Shown: positions 34,068 to 43,999 of the stretch, piece by piece | How the letters are laid out: each line of letters opens with the position of its first letter | How positions within the stretch are numbered: position 1 is the stretch's first letter | Origin: Magnetospirillum sp. SS-4 | Lineage (GTDB): Bacteria; Pseudomonadota; Alphaproteobacteria; Rhodospirillales; Magnetospirillaceae | NCBI RefSeq assembly: GCF_902729425.1 | Contig: NZ_CACVCH010000070.1 | Coordinates: forward strand, 1 to 64,000 | Reading direction: 5' to 3' | Length of the DNA: 64,000 nt | Notes under the pieces: model-generated | Told to the model about the DNA's origin: nothing | What the model saw: the letters and a program-made list of their open reading frames with translations, nothing else | Databases searched by the model: none | Position numbers and translations under genes: made by a program

Positions 34068-35189
34068 TCAGTCCCCCGGCATTGGCGTGATGAGGCCGGC
34101 GACCAGGTCGGCCAGCCGCTCGGCCGCGTCGGGGCGGCCGGCGCGGGCGGCGCATCCGGCGGTCCGCGCCAGGATTCCGGGCTGGCTGAACAGCGAACCC
34201 AGACGGGCGGCCAGCGCCTCGGCGGTAAAGCCGGCCTGGTCCATCAGCCAAGCGCCGCCATTGTTCTCGATGGCGTGGGCGTTGGCGGTCTGATGGTCGT
34301 CGATGGCGAAGGGATAGGGCACCAGGATGGCGGGACGGCCCAGGGCGGTCAGTTCGGCGACGGTGGAGGCGCCGGCCCGGGCGATGACCAGATGGGCGGC
34401 GGTCAGGCGCTCGGGCACGTCGGCGAAGAAGCTTTGCAAGGTGCAGGCGATGCCGGCGCCCTCGTAGGCCCTGGCGACGCCGTCCAGGTCTTCCGGCCGG
34501 CATTGCTGGGCGATGCGGATGCGCAGGCGGAGCGCCGCGGGCAGCTGGGCCAGCGCCGCCGGCACCACCTCGGACAGCACCCGCGCCCCCTGGCTGCCGC
34601 CCAGCACCAGCAGTTGGATCGGACCGTCTCCGTCCAGCGGCGGATAGGGGGCGTCGCGCAGCGCCGCGACGGCGGCGCGGACCGGCATGCCGATATGGAC
34701 CAGCTTGGGAAGCAGGCGGGGGTCCACATGGCTGACCTCGGCGAACGAGGTGGCGATGCGCCCGACCCGGCTGGCCAGCAGCCGGTTGGCGCGGCCCAGA
34801 ACCGCGTTCTGTTCGTGAATGGCGGTGGGAATGCCGGCCGCCACCGCCGCGACCATGCCGGGAATCGATGCGTAGCCGCCAAAGCCGATGACGGCGGCGG
34901 GCCTGATCCGCTTCAGCAGCGAGCGGGCCTGAAGCACGCCCAGACCCAGTTCGGCCACCGCCCGCAGCTTGGACAGCGCCCCCCGCCCGGCGATGCCGCC
35001 GGCACGGATGCGGTGAGTTTCCAGCCGCCCCAGGGTGCCGCCATAGGCGGCACCGCGCCGGTCGGTGATCAGCGCCAGCCGATAGCCGCGCTCCAGCAGG
35101 ATTCCCGCCAGCGCCTCGGCGGGGAAGACGTGGCCGCCGGTGCCACCGGCGGCGAGGGCGATGAGGGGAGGGGGGGAGGAGGTGGTCAT
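34068..35189 (-). CDS. murG: UDP-N-acetylglucosamine--N-acetylmuramyl-(pentapeptide) pyrophosphoryl-undecaprenol GlcNAc transferase
   Basis: The 373-residue GT-B enzyme converts lipid I to lipid II on the inner face of the membrane. It begins with PLIALAAGGTGGHVFPA, the G-loop, has GFGGYASIPGMVAA and HEQNAVLGRANR, then VLGGSQGARVLSEVVP and ARAGASTVAELTALGRPAILVP for UDP-GlcNAc binding. The ATG overlaps the ftsW stop by 4 bases. Complete and typical. Confidence 0.98.
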   Translation of the reverse strand: MTTSSPPPLIALAAGGTGGHVFPAEALAGILLERGYRLALITDRRGAAYGGTLGRLETHRIRAGGIAGRGALSKLRAVAELGLGVLQARSLLKRIRPAAVIGFGGYASIPGMVAAVAAGIPTAIHEQNAVLGRANRLLASRVGRIATSFAEVSHVDPRLLPKLVHIGMPVRAAVAALRDAPYPPLDGDGPIQLLVLGGSQGARVLSEVVPAALAQLPAALRLRIRIAQQCRPEDLDGVARAYEGAGIACTLQSFFADVPERLTAAHLVIARAGASTVAELTALGRPAILVPYPFAIDDHQTANAHAIENNGGAWLMDQAGFTAEALAARLGSLFSQPGILARTAGCAARAGRPDAAERLADLVAGLITPMPGD

Positions 35190-36319
35190 GCGTCCTGGCC
35201 CTCCCTGCCGTAGCGGGTGCGGGTCAGCGCCAGCACCATGCCCATGCCGAGAGCCAGCGCGATCATGGACGAGCCGCCATAGGAGATGAACGGCAGGGTC
35301 ATGCCCTTGGCCGGCATCAGCCGCAGGGTCGAGGCCATGTTGACGATGGCCTGAAGGCCGAATTGCACCAGCAGGCCGGCCGAGGCCAGGACCACGAACA
35401 GGTTATCCTCCTTCATCACCCGCGAAAAACCGCGCAGCACGATGAAGGCGAACAGGGCCAGCACGAACAGGCACATGACGAGGCCGAATTCCTCGCCGCC
35501 TACCGCCAGGATGAAGTCGGTATGGGCGTCGGGCAGCGACAGCTTGACCCGGCCCTCGCCGGGGCCGCGCCCGAACAGGCCGCCGTTGCGCAGGGCGTTC
35601 AGCGCCGTCATCACCTGATAGCCGCCGGCCCCCGAGGGGTCGAGAAAGCGGTCGATGCGCGACTGGACGTGCGGAAAGACGTAATAGGCCCCCATCACCG
35701 CCACCGGCGTCGCCAGCCCCAGCCCCACCACCCAGACCACCGACAGGCCGGCCAGGAAAAACTGGGTGGCCCAGATGGCCAGCACGATGGCGGTCTGGCC
35801 GACATCGGGCTGCGCCAGCAGCAGGCCGACGATCAGCCCCAGCAGGGCGGTGGCGATCAGGCGGCCGGGAAATCCCTCCTCGACGCGGGCGGAGGCGAAC
35901 ATCCAGGCAGCCACCACCGCGAACATGGGCTTGGCGAATTCCGACGGCTGGATGGACAGGCCGGCGATGGTCAGCCAGCGGCGGGCGCCCTTGACCTCGG
36001 CCCCCAGGAATGGCACCAGCACCAGCAGGACCACCGAGACCGCCAGCCCCAGCACCGCCATGCGGCGAACCTGCCGGGGGCTCAGCAACGACACGCTCAG
36101 CATGATGACGATGGCCGGAACCAGGAACATGAACTGGCGCCGGACGAAGTGGAACGAACTGGGCGCGCCGATGCGCTCGGCCACCGCCGGGCTGGCGGCC
36201 ATGGTCAGCAGGGCGCCGACGCCCACCAGCAGGAACAGGGCGGCGATGGTCCAGCGGTCCACCGTCCACCACCAGCGGCCAAGCGTCGAGGTATCGGTGC
36301 GGCCGAAGGTGACGGTCAT
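35186..36319 (-). CDS. ftsW: Peptidoglycan polymerase FtsW (SEDS family)
   Basis: The 377-residue SEDS glycosyltransferase polymerises lipid II at the division site together with FtsI. It has about ten membrane segments, with the SEDS pattern GARRWLTIAGLSIQPSEFAK, a large loop containing the Asp-bearing stretch before FILAVGGEEFG, and the C-terminal PFISYGGSSMIALALGMG. ATG 36319 (MTVTFGRTD) overlaps the murD stop by 4 bases. An open frame far upstream is a shadow of murD. Confidence 0.97.
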   Translation of the reverse strand: MTVTFGRTDTSTLGRWWWTVDRWTIAALFLLVGVGALLTMAASPAVAERIGAPSSFHFVRRQFMFLVPAIVIMLSVSLLSPRQVRRMAVLGLAVSVVLLVLVPFLGAEVKGARRWLTIAGLSIQPSEFAKPMFAVVAAWMFASARVEEGFPGRLIATALLGLIVGLLLAQPDVGQTAIVLAIWATQFFLAGLSVVWVVGLGLATPVAVMGAYYVFPHVQSRIDRFLDPSGAGGYQVMTALNALRNGGLFGRGPGEGRVKLSLPDAHTDFILAVGGEEFGLVMCLFVLALFAFIVLRGFSRVMKEDNLFVVLASAGLLVQFGLQAIVNMASTLRLMPAKGMTLPFISYGGSSMIALALGMGMVLALTRTRYGREGQDA

Positions 36320-37689
36320 GGCATATGCCCCCCGGCGAAGGCCATGACCAGTTCGCGGAAGGCGTCGCCGCGATGCTCGAACGACTTGAACTGATCCCAC
36401 GAGGCCGAGGCCGGCGACAGCAGCACCACCGCGCCCTCGATGCCGTCCGACACCGCCAGGCTGCGGGCGGCGGCCACCGCCTTGTCCAGGGTGCCGCACC
36501 GGGTGAAGCGAACCTTGCCCTCCAGCGTCGCGGCAAAGGATTCCGTGGCCTCGCCGATCAGGAAGGCGTGTTCGATCCGGCTGAAATGGGGCTCCAGCGC
36601 CTTGATCCCGCCTTCCTTGGCCTGACCGCCGGCGATCCAGTAGACGTGGTCGTAGCAGACCAGGGCCTTGTCGACCGCGTCGGCGTTGGTGGCCTTGGAA
36701 TCGTTGATCCAGGCGACGCCGTCGCTGACCGTGACCAGTTCCTGGCGGTGGGCCAGGCCGGGATAGGTGGCCAGCGCCGCCACGATGGCCTTGGCGGGGA
36801 AACCCTCGGCGCGGGCCGCCGCGTAGACGGCACAGGCGTTCTGCCAGTTGTGGCGGCCGGGCAGGCGCGGAAGGTCCTTCAGGTCGCAGACCGGCCGGCC
36901 ATTGTCCAGCAACACCCCGTCGGGGGCGGAAACGCCGTCGTCCAACGCCTGCCTGACCGAGATCCGGACGACCCGCAGGCCCAGCCGCGACAGCTCGGCG
37001 GCCATGGACCTGCTGGCGCCGTCGTCGACGCCGATCACCGCCGCCCCGCCCGGCGTGATGAAGTCGAACAGCCGGCGCTTGGCGGCGACGTAGCCGGCCA
37101 TGCCGCCATGGCGGCCGAGATGGTCGGGGGCGATGTTGAGCAGGATGCCGACGCCCAGCGACAGGCTCTCCACCAGTTCCAGCTGATAGGACGACAGTTC
37201 TAGCACGTAGCGGCCGTCGCCCGGCAGGTCGGGCAGGTCGAGCGCGGCGATGCCCAGGTTGCCGCCCGCCGCCACCGGCGCGCCGCATTGGGCCAGCACA
37301 TGGGCCAGCAAGGTGGTGGTGGTGGACTTGCCGTTGGTGCCGGTCACGCCCAGGAAACGGCTCATGGGCTTGGCGCGGGCCAGCAGTTCCACGTCGCAGA
37401 CCACGGGAACGCCGGCGGCGCGGGCCTTTTCCGCCACCGGATGGGGCTGGGGATGGGTGTGGGGAATGCCGGGGCTCCACACCACCACGTCGGCCTTGGC
37501 CAGATTGATCGCCAGCGGATTGGCGATGGGGATCGCCTCCTCGGCGGCGGCGCGGCGGGCGCCCTCGTCGTCGTCCCAGGCCATGATTCCGGCGCCGCTG
37601 GCCAGCAGGGCGCGCGCCGTCGCCGTCCCGGACCTGCCGAGACCCATCACCAGAGCGCGTTTTCCCGCCATGAACGGAACCGGAATCAT
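36316..37689 (-). CDS. murD: UDP-N-acetylmuramoylalanine--D-glutamate ligase
   Basis: The 457-residue Mur ligase adds D-Glu. The N-terminal domain has KRALVMGLGRSGTATA. The P-loop is GVTGTNGKSTTTTLL (Lys121), and LSSYQLELVESLSLGV and NIAPDHLGRHG follow. The C-terminal domain has INDSKATNADAV and IAGGQAKEGG. It lies 7 bases after mraY and overlaps ftsW. A start at the second Met (MAGKRALV) is also possible. Confidence 0.97.
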   Translation of the reverse strand: MIPVPFMAGKRALVMGLGRSGTATARALLASGAGIMAWDDDEGARRAAAEEAIPIANPLAINLAKADVVVWSPGIPHTHPQPHPVAEKARAAGVPVVCDVELLARAKPMSRFLGVTGTNGKSTTTTLLAHVLAQCGAPVAAGGNLGIAALDLPDLPGDGRYVLELSSYQLELVESLSLGVGILLNIAPDHLGRHGGMAGYVAAKRRLFDFITPGGAAVIGVDDGASRSMAAELSRLGLRVVRISVRQALDDGVSAPDGVLLDNGRPVCDLKDLPRLPGRHNWQNACAVYAAARAEGFPAKAIVAALATYPGLAHRQELVTVSDGVAWINDSKATNADAVDKALVCYDHVYWIAGGQAKEGGIKALEPHFSRIEHAFLIGEATESFAATLEGKVRFTRCGTLDKAVAAARSLAVSDGIEGAVVLLSPASASWDQFKSFEHRGDAFRELVMAFAGGHMP

Positions 37690-37696
37690 CTCTTCC

Positions 37697-38785
37697 CTAC
37701 CTCAGCTTCAGGGTGGACAGCCCGATCAGGGCCAGGATGGTGGCGATGATCCAGAAGCGGATGACCACGGTGGGCTCGGCCCATCCCTTCTTCTCGAAGT
37801 GATGGTGCAGCGGCGCCATGCGGAACACCCTTTTTCCGGTCAGCTTGAACGAGGCCACCTGGACGATGACCGAAACGGTTTCCAGCACGAACAGGCCGCC
37901 GACGATGCCCAGCACCAGTTCGTGCTTGATCACCACCGCGATGGCGCCCAGCGCGCCTCCCATGGCGAGCGAGCCGGTGTCGCCCATGAACACCATGGCC
38001 GGCGGCGCGTTGAACCACAGGAAGCCCAGCCCGGCCCCCACCAGGGCGCCGCAGAACACCGCCAGCTCGCCCGAGCCGGCGACGTAGTGGATCTGGAGGT
38101 AATTGGCGAAAACGGCGTGGCCCACCAGATAGGCGAAGATGGCGAACACCCCCGACGCGATCATCACCGGCACGATCGCCAGGCCGTCCAGGCCGTCGGT
38201 CAGGTTGACGGCATTGCCGGCGCCCACCACGATGAACACCGCGAAGGGCACGTAGAACCACGACAGCTGGACCAGCACCGTCTTGAAGAATGGCACCGCC
38301 AGGGCGCCGGCCAGGGGGTCCTTCTGCAACGACATCACCCAGATCGCGGCGACCAGGGCGATGGCGACCTCGGCCACCAGCTTGATCCTGCCGGGCAGGC
38401 CCTTCGGATTCTTCTTCGACACCTTCAGGTAGTCGTCGAGAAAGCCGATCAGGCCGTAGCCCAGCGTCACCATCATGACGATCCAGACGTATTGCGAGGT
38501 CAGGTCGGCCCACAGGAAGGTCGACACCGACAGCGCGATCAGAATCAGGAAACCGCCCATGGTGGGGGTCCCCTTCTTGGTCAGCAGATGGCTTTCCGGA
38601 CCGTCGGCGCGAATGGGCTGGCCCTGCTTCTGCCACTTGCGCAGCCAGGCGATGATGCCCGGCCCCAGCAGGAACGAGACGACGAGGGCGGTCAGGACCG
38701 CGCCGCCGCTGCGGAAGGTCAGGTACTTGAACAGGTTGAAGACCGCGAACTGGTCGGCCAGGGGATAGAGGAGATTGTACAGCAT
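37697..38785 (-). CDS. mraY: Phospho-N-acetylmuramoyl-pentapeptide-transferase
   Basis: The 362-residue membrane enzyme makes lipid I from UDP-MurNAc-pentapeptide and undecaprenyl phosphate. About ten membrane segments are visible, with [10 protein letters not shown] in the first large loop, [16 protein letters not shown] carrying the Asp pair, [11 protein letters not shown], and [15 protein letters not shown] near the C-terminus. All are hallmarks of MraY. It is 7 bases after murF. Confidence 0.98.
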   Translation of the reverse strand: MLYNLLYPLADQFAVFNLFKYLTFRSGGAVLTALVVSFLLGPGIIAWLRKWQKQGQPIRADGPESHLLTKKGTPTMGGFLILIALSVSTFLWADLTSQYVWIVMMVTLGYGLIGFLDDYLKVSKKNPKGLPGRIKLVAEVAIALVAAIWVMSLQKDPLAGALAVPFFKTVLVQLSWFYVPFAVFIVVGAGNAVNLTDGLDGLAIVPVMIASGVFAIFAYLVGHAVFANYLQIHYVAGSGELAVFCGALVGAGLGFLWFNAPPAMVFMGDTGSLAMGGALGAIAVVIKHELVLGIVGGLFVLETVSVIVQVASFKLTGKRVFRMAPLHHHFEKKGWAEPTVVIRFWIIATILALIGLSTLKLR

Positions 38786-38792
38786 CCGGGTC

Positions 38793-40190
38793 CTAGCCCC
38801 CCTCGGCCAGCGATTGAACGACGCGCCCCATGCGCGACCCCGCCGAGCCCTTGACCATCACCACGTCGCCCGGCCGCAGCGCCCGAACGACCATCGGGGC
38901 CAGCGCCTCCGACGATTCGGCGTGGCCGCCCCGGCGGTGCTCGGCCAGGGCGTGGTGAAGGTGGGCCATCAGCGGGCCGGCGGTGAAGACGGCGTCGATG
39001 TTCCAGGTCTCGATGGCCTCGGCGAGGGCACGATGCATGTCCGGCCCGCCCCCTCCCAGTTCCAGCATGTCGCCCAGCACGGCGACGCGGCGCGCCCCCT
39101 TGGCGGGGCGGGCCGCCGCCAGGGCGGCGATGGCGGCCTTCATGGACACCGGCGAGGCGTTGTAGCTTTCGTCGATCAGTTCGATGCTGCCGCCCATCAC
39201 CGGGACGACGCGGCGCTGACCGCGCCCCTTGGGAGCGCTCATGCCGGCCAGTGCCTGGGCGGCCAGGATGGCGTCGCCCCCCAGCGCCTCGACCACCAGC
39301 AGCACCGCCAGCGAGTTCATGGCCCATTGCCGCCCGGCGATGCCGATACGGTACGACAGCGGCCTGTCGCCCAGCAGGGCGAACACCAAGGTGGCGGCGG
39401 GGTCGACGCCGCAATCCAGCAGGCGGGCGTCGGCCTCGATGTGGCTGCCGAAGGTCCGGACCGAAGCGGTTCCGGCGGCGGAGGCCAGCAGTTGGAAATG
39501 ACGGTTGTCGCGGGGCAGCACGGCGGTTCCGCCCGCATCCAGGCCCGAGAAGATTTCCGCCTTGGCCCGGGCGATCTCCTCGGTGGAGGCGAAGAATTCC
39601 ATGTGCACCGCCTCGACGGTGGTGATGGCCGCCACATGGGGACGGACCATGGCCACCAGCGGCGCGATCTCGCCGGGATGGTTCATGCCCAGTTCGAACA
39701 CCGCGAAGCGGACATTCCTCGGCATGCGGGCGAGGCTGAGCGGCACCCCCCAGTGATTGTTGAAGCTGCCGATGCTGGCATGGGTCGGCCCCTGCCCGCC
39801 CAGCACCAGGCGCAGCATTTCCTTGGTGCCGGTCTTGCCGACGCTGCCGGTGATGGCGGCGACGCGGGCGCCCGAGCGGGCACGGGACGCGCGCCCCAGG
39901 TCCTGCAACGCCGCCATGGTGTCCTTGACCAGCAGCAGCGGCGCGTCCTCGGGCACTCCGGCCGGCAGGCGATGGACCAGAGCCGCCACGGCGCCGGTGG
40001 CCAGGGCGGCGGCCACATGGTCGTGACCGTCGTGATTGGGGCCGGCCAGGGCGATGAACAGATCGCCCGGATCGACGGTGCGGCTGTCGATGGACACGCC
40101 GGTCGCTTCCCACATGGAGCCCGACGGGGCGGCTCCGGTGGCGGCGGCGGCCTCGGCCGAGGTCCACAGGATGGCGGGGGATGGACTCAT
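38793..40190 (-). CDS. murF: UDP-N-acetylmuramoyl-tripeptide--D-alanyl-D-alanine ligase
   Basis: The 465-residue Mur ligase joins D-Ala-D-Ala to the tripeptide. It has [16 protein letters not shown] in the N-terminal domain, the P-loop [15 protein letters not shown] (Lys119), [14 protein letters not shown], and in the C-terminal domain [15 protein letters not shown] and [11 protein letters not shown]. The start overlaps the murE stop by 4 bases (ATGA at 40187-40190). Complete. Confidence 0.97.
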   Translation of the reverse strand: MSPSPAILWTSAEAAAATGAAPSGSMWEATGVSIDSRTVDPGDLFIALAGPNHDGHDHVAAALATGAVAALVHRLPAGVPEDAPLLLVKDTMAALQDLGRASRARSGARVAAITGSVGKTGTKEMLRLVLGGQGPTHASIGSFNNHWGVPLSLARMPRNVRFAVFELGMNHPGEIAPLVAMVRPHVAAITTVEAVHMEFFASTEEIARAKAEIFSGLDAGGTAVLPRDNRHFQLLASAAGTASVRTFGSHIEADARLLDCGVDPAATLVFALLGDRPLSYRIGIAGRQWAMNSLAVLLVVEALGGDAILAAQALAGMSAPKGRGQRRVVPVMGGSIELIDESYNASPVSMKAAIAALAAARPAKGARRVAVLGDMLELGGGGPDMHRALAEAIETWNIDAVFTAGPLMAHLHHALAEHRRGGHAESSEALAPMVVRALRPGDVVMVKGSAGSRMGRVVQSLAEGG

Positions 40191-41641
40191 GACATCCCCC
40201 CGTCGGCCAGCAGCACCGCCGAACGCGCTTCCTCGGCATCGTCGAACGGCAGGACGGCGGACCCGACGATCTGGCCGGTCTCGTGGCCCTTGCCGGCGAT
40301 CACCAGCACGTCGCCTTTCTGAAGCCCGGCGACGGCGGTGCGGATCGCCTCGCGGCGGTCGCCGATCTCGATGGCGCCGCGGCAGGCGCCCCGGATGGCG
40401 GCGCGGATCTGGTCCGGGTCCTCGTTGCGCGGATTGTCGTCGGTGACGATCGTGGCGTCGGCCAGATTGCAGGCGATGGCGCCCATCTCGGGCCGCTTGC
40501 CGGGGTCGCGGTCGCCGCCGCAGCCGAACACCGCCACCAGCCGACGGGCGGCATGGGGCTTCAGCGCCGCCAGCACGGTTTCCAGCGCGTCGGGGGTATG
40601 GGCGTAATCGACGAAGATGGCAGCGCCGGTGGCGCGTTCGGCCACCTTCTGCAAGCGTCCGGGAACGCCTTCAAGCCGCTCCAGCGCCGCCAGCGCCTTG
40701 TCCCGGTCGGCGCCGGTGGCCAAGGCGAGGCCGAGGGCGGCCAGGGCGTTGTCGGCCTGGAAGCGGCCGGCCAGCGGCAGCCCGACCGTGACCGTCTCGC
40801 CGGATACCGCCAGGGTCAGGACCTGGCCGGACGAAGCGGGCTTCGCCTCCACCAGCCGCAGCTCGGCGCCCCTGGCGCCATAGCCGATCACCCGGATGCC
40901 GCGGGCGCGGCAGGCATCGGCGAAGCGCGGGCCGGACCGGTCGTCCATGTTGATGATCGCGGCGCCGTCGTCCGGCAGCAATTCGGCGAACAGCCGCAGC
41001 TTGGCGCCGGCATAGCGCTCCATGTCGCCGTGATAGTCGAGATGGTCGCGGGTCAGGTTGGTGAAGGCGGCGGCCCTGAGGCGAACCCCATCCAGCCGGC
41101 ACTGGTCGAGGCCGTGGCTGGAGGCCTCCATGCAGGCATGGGTGACGCCGAACGCCGCCAGCCGGGAGAGGGCGTCATGCAGCGCCACCGGGTCGGGAGT
41201 GGTGAGGCCGCCCCGGTTGTCCCAGCCGTCGGCGACGATGCCGAGAGTGCCGATGGCGGCGGCCCTGGCGCCGACCGCCGCCATGATCTGGCGGTAGAAG
41301 CTGGCGACCGAGGTCTTGCCGTTGGTGCCGGTCACCGCCACCATGGTCGCGGGCTGGCCGGCATGGAACACCGAGGCCATCAGGGCGAAGCGGCGGCGGG
41401 GATTGGGATCGGTCAGCAGTTCCACCCCCGGCGGCACCTCGATCCGGCTGCCCTCGCCGGCCAGGATGGCGCACGCGCCGCCAGCCAGGGCGGCGGGCAC
41501 GAAATCGCGGCCGTCGGCCTTGGACCCCGGTAAGGCGGCGAACAGGAAGCCGGGCGCCACCGCCCGCGAATCGGCGGTCAGACCGGCAATCTCCATGTCA
41601 TGCGTCACATTGGCCGCCATCAGTTCACTCAACCGCCGCAA
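40187..41641 (-). CDS. murE: UDP-N-acetylmuramoyl-L-alanyl-D-glutamate--2,6-diaminopimelate ligase
   Basis: The 484-residue Mur ligase adds meso-diaminopimelate. It shows LTADSRAVAPGFLFAALPG, the P-loop VTGTNGKTSVASFY (Lys109), MEASSHGLDQCRLDGV and FTNLTRDHLDYHGDME. The C-terminal TDDNPRNEDPDQI carries the DNPR motif specific for diaminopimelate, not lysine. The start used, ATG 41641, overlaps ftsI by 17 bases; a later Met (MAANVTHD) would start after the ftsI stop. Confidence 0.97.
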   Translation of the reverse strand: MRRLSELMAANVTHDMEIAGLTADSRAVAPGFLFAALPGSKADGRDFVPAALAGGACAILAGEGSRIEVPPGVELLTDPNPRRRFALMASVFHAGQPATMVAVTGTNGKTSVASFYRQIMAAVGARAAAIGTLGIVADGWDNRGGLTTPDPVALHDALSRLAAFGVTHACMEASSHGLDQCRLDGVRLRAAAFTNLTRDHLDYHGDMERYAGAKLRLFAELLPDDGAAIINMDDRSGPRFADACRARGIRVIGYGARGAELRLVEAKPASSGQVLTLAVSGETVTVGLPLAGRFQADNALAALGLALATGADRDKALAALERLEGVPGRLQKVAERATGAAIFVDYAHTPDALETVLAALKPHAARRLVAVFGCGGDRDPGKRPEMGAIACNLADATIVTDDNPRNEDPDQIRAAIRGACRGAIEIGDRREAIRTAVAGLQKGDVLVIAGKGHETGQIVGSAVLPFDDAEEARSAVLLADGGMS

Positions 41642-43415
41642 CGTCCCGGCTCCCCCTGGCTGTGGTGTTGGCGTTGCCCCCGGCCGCCGTGGCCGGACGG
41701 CTGCCCGCCGGCTGGATCGACATGGGGGTCCGGGGCATCAGCCCCATCAGCGGCGCCACCTGGGCGATCACCCGGCCCACCACCGGAGCCGCTGTCCAGC
41801 CGGCGGTGATGAAGCCGTGGGTCTCCTTGGTGCCCTGGGGCTCGTCCAGCATGATCAGCACCGCGTAACGGGGCGCATCCATGGGAAAGGCGGCGACGAA
41901 GGACGACAGCACCGCCTTCTTGCGATAGCCGCCGCCGACCGCCTTTTCGGCGGTGCCGGTCTTGCCCCCCACTTCGTAGCCGGGAACGTCGGCCTTCTTG
42001 CCGGTGCCCTCGGTGACCACCTGCCGCATCAGATGGCGCATCTGCTCCGAGGTCTTCGGCTTTATGATGCGCAAGCCGGGGGAGGGCTCGTCGGGAGCGC
42101 GGGCCAGCAGGGTCGGCGGGCGGTATTCGCCGCCGTTGACCAGAGTGGCGACGCCGGCCAGCAATTGCAGCGGCGTCACCGACAGGCCGTGCCCGAAGGC
42201 GATGGTGATGGTGTTGATCTCGCGCCAGGGCCTGGGTACCAGCGGCGCCCCCACCTCGGGCAATTCGAGGGCGGGCGCCGACAGCATGCCGAGCCGGGCC
42301 ATGAAGGCGCGCTGGCCGTCGGTGCCGACGTCGAGCGCCATGCGGGCCGAACCGATATTGGACGAATGGATCAGGATTTCCGGAACGGTCATCCAGCGGT
42401 TCAGGGCATGGTCGTCATGGATGGTGTGGCTGTTGAACACCAGCGGCCGGGTGGCGTCGAAGCTGGAATTCAGCGTGATCCGCCCGGAATCCAGCGCCAT
42501 GGCGGTGTTGAACAGCTTGAAGGTGCTGCCCATCTCGTAGGCGCCCTTGGCGGCGCGGTTGAACATGGACGGATCGGTGACCGGCGGCGGGTCGTTGGGA
42601 TCGAAATCGGGCAGGCTGACCATGGCCAGCAGTTCGCCGGTGCGCACGTCCATCACCATGCCGGTGCCGCCGACCGCCGAGAACTCGCCGACCGCCCGGA
42701 CCAGTTCCTTGCGCACGATGGTCTGGACCCGGACGTCGATGGACAGCCCCAGCGGCTCGCGGCTTTCCTTCAGGGCGGTGTCGAAGCGCTTTTCGACGCC
42801 GGCGATGCCCTTGTTGTCCACATCGGTCATGCCGACCACATGCGACACCAGATTGCCGTGGGGATAGACCCGGCGTTCGCCCTTCTCGAAGCGCAGGCCG
42901 GGAATGCCCAGCCCGTTGACGTCGTATTGCTGGCGCGGAGTCAGGTTGCGCTTCAGATAGACGAACGGGCGCGACGACGACAGCTTGTCCAGAAGGTCCT
43001 CGGCGTCGAGATCCGGCAGCGCCTCGGCCAGTTGGCCGGCGGCGGTCTCGGCGTTGACGCGGGCGTTGCGCAAATCCTCGGGCCGCGCGTGCAGCGACAC
43101 GGTCGGCAGCGACGAGGCCAGCAGCACGCCGGTGCGGTCGGTGATGTCGGCGCGCTCCATGGCGAGGCCGTCCGACAGAATCGGCGGCGGCGCCGTCACC
43201 TGCTGCGAGGTGCGTTCCAGCACGGCGACGTCGACCATGCGGGCACCGATGACGCCGAACGCCAGCAGGAACACCATCGCGGTGGCGACCAGCCGCGACC
43301 GGCCGGTTTCCACCGCCTGCATGCGGACCCCGTCCAGACGCAGCGCGGCGCCGGCCTGGAGATCCTCGCCGGCGTGGAAGCCCGGAACATGGCGCCTGGA
43401 CGAGAACATGCTCAC
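41625..43415 (-). CDS. ftsI: Peptidoglycan D,D-transpeptidase FtsI (penicillin-binding protein 3)
   Basis: The 596-residue class B PBP cross-links septal peptidoglycan. A membrane anchor (VATAMVFLLAFGVIGARMV) is followed by the dimerisation domain (RADITDRTGVLLA) and the transpeptidase domain with GSTFKLF (active Ser near residue 297), SSN in IHSSNIGSA and KTGTAEK. GTG 43415 overlaps the ftsL stop (GTGA) with GGAGG at good spacing. The ATG at 43409 is an alternative, and the long open frame upstream is not used. The C-terminal 30 residues are Gly/Ala/Pro rich. Confidence 0.96.
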   Translation of the reverse strand: MSMFSSRRHVPGFHAGEDLQAGAALRLDGVRMQAVETGRSRLVATAMVFLLAFGVIGARMVDVAVLERTSQQVTAPPPILSDGLAMERADITDRTGVLLASSLPTVSLHARPEDLRNARVNAETAAGQLAEALPDLDAEDLLDKLSSSRPFVYLKRNLTPRQQYDVNGLGIPGLRFEKGERRVYPHGNLVSHVVGMTDVDNKGIAGVEKRFDTALKESREPLGLSIDVRVQTIVRKELVRAVGEFSAVGGTGMVMDVRTGELLAMVSLPDFDPNDPPPVTDPSMFNRAAKGAYEMGSTFKLFNTAMALDSGRITLNSSFDATRPLVFNSHTIHDDHALNRWMTVPEILIHSSNIGSARMALDVGTDGQRAFMARLGMLSAPALELPEVGAPLVPRPWREINTITIAFGHGLSVTPLQLLAGVATLVNGGEYRPPTLLARAPDEPSPGLRIIKPKTSEQMRHLMRQVVTEGTGKKADVPGYEVGGKTGTAEKAVGGGYRKKAVLSSFVAAFPMDAPRYAVLIMLDEPQGTKETHGFITAGWTAAPVVGRVIAQVAPLMGLMPRTPMSIQPAGSRPATAAGGNANTTARGSRDVAAVE

Positions 43416-43999
43416 GGCGCCCCCTCCTCGCGCTCGGCCAGGGCAGGCGAACGGATGATGATGGCGCGGCCGGCGGCACGGGCCGGAACGGGAGTCGCCG
43501 CCGGGGCGGGCGGCGGCGGAGACTCGGCCAGGGTGACGGTTCCGGGCTTGGGCTGGGGCGGCTTGGGCGGCGGCTTGGCCTGATCGGCCGGACGCGGCCG
43601 GGGCGCGCCCCCCTCCACCAGCTTGACCGGTTGCAGCGGTGGCGACGGCTTGACGGCGCTTCCCGGCTGGGGCGGCCGCGCCGGCGTCGCCGCTGCCAGC
43701 ATGACCGGAGGCGGCAGGCCGTCCTTCAGCACCTGGTCCAGCGTCGCCACCTGATTGAGCGTCACCGGCCGCATGCCGAGATGCTTTTCCGACAGGGCGC
43801 GCAGTCGGGCGGGATCGTTCAGGTAGCTCCACTCCGCGCGAAGGATGTGGATGGTCTCCTGGTTGCGGTGGATTTCATCGGACAGGGTGGCGAGGCGGCG
43901 CTCCTGGTCCTTGACCTCGTGCTTGACCACGAACAGGCCGATTCCGATGCAGCCGATCAGACAGGTCCACAGGATGGTGCCGAGAATACCGCGATTCAT
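43412..43999 (-). CDS. ftsL: Cell division protein FtsL, with long Pro-rich C-terminal extension
   Basis: The 195-residue protein has one N-terminal membrane segment ([19 protein letters not shown]), then a coiled coil ([19 protein letters not shown]) and [18 protein letters not shown], which identifies FtsL. Usual FtsL proteins are near 100-120 residues. Here about 85 extra residues rich in Pro, Ala and Lys follow, presumably in the periplasm. It couples FtsQ/B to the FtsW-FtsI synthase. It overlaps rsmH (4 bases) and ftsI (4 bases). Confidence 0.92.
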   Translation of the reverse strand: MNRGILGTILWTCLIGCIGIGLFVVKHEVKDQERRLATLSDEIHRNQETIHILRAEWSYLNDPARLRALSEKHLGMRPVTLNQVATLDQVLKDGLPPPVMLAAATPARPPQPGSAVKPSPPLQPVKLVEGGAPRPRPADQAKPPPKPPQPKPGTVTLAESPPPPAPAATPVPARAAGRAIIIRSPALAEREEGAP

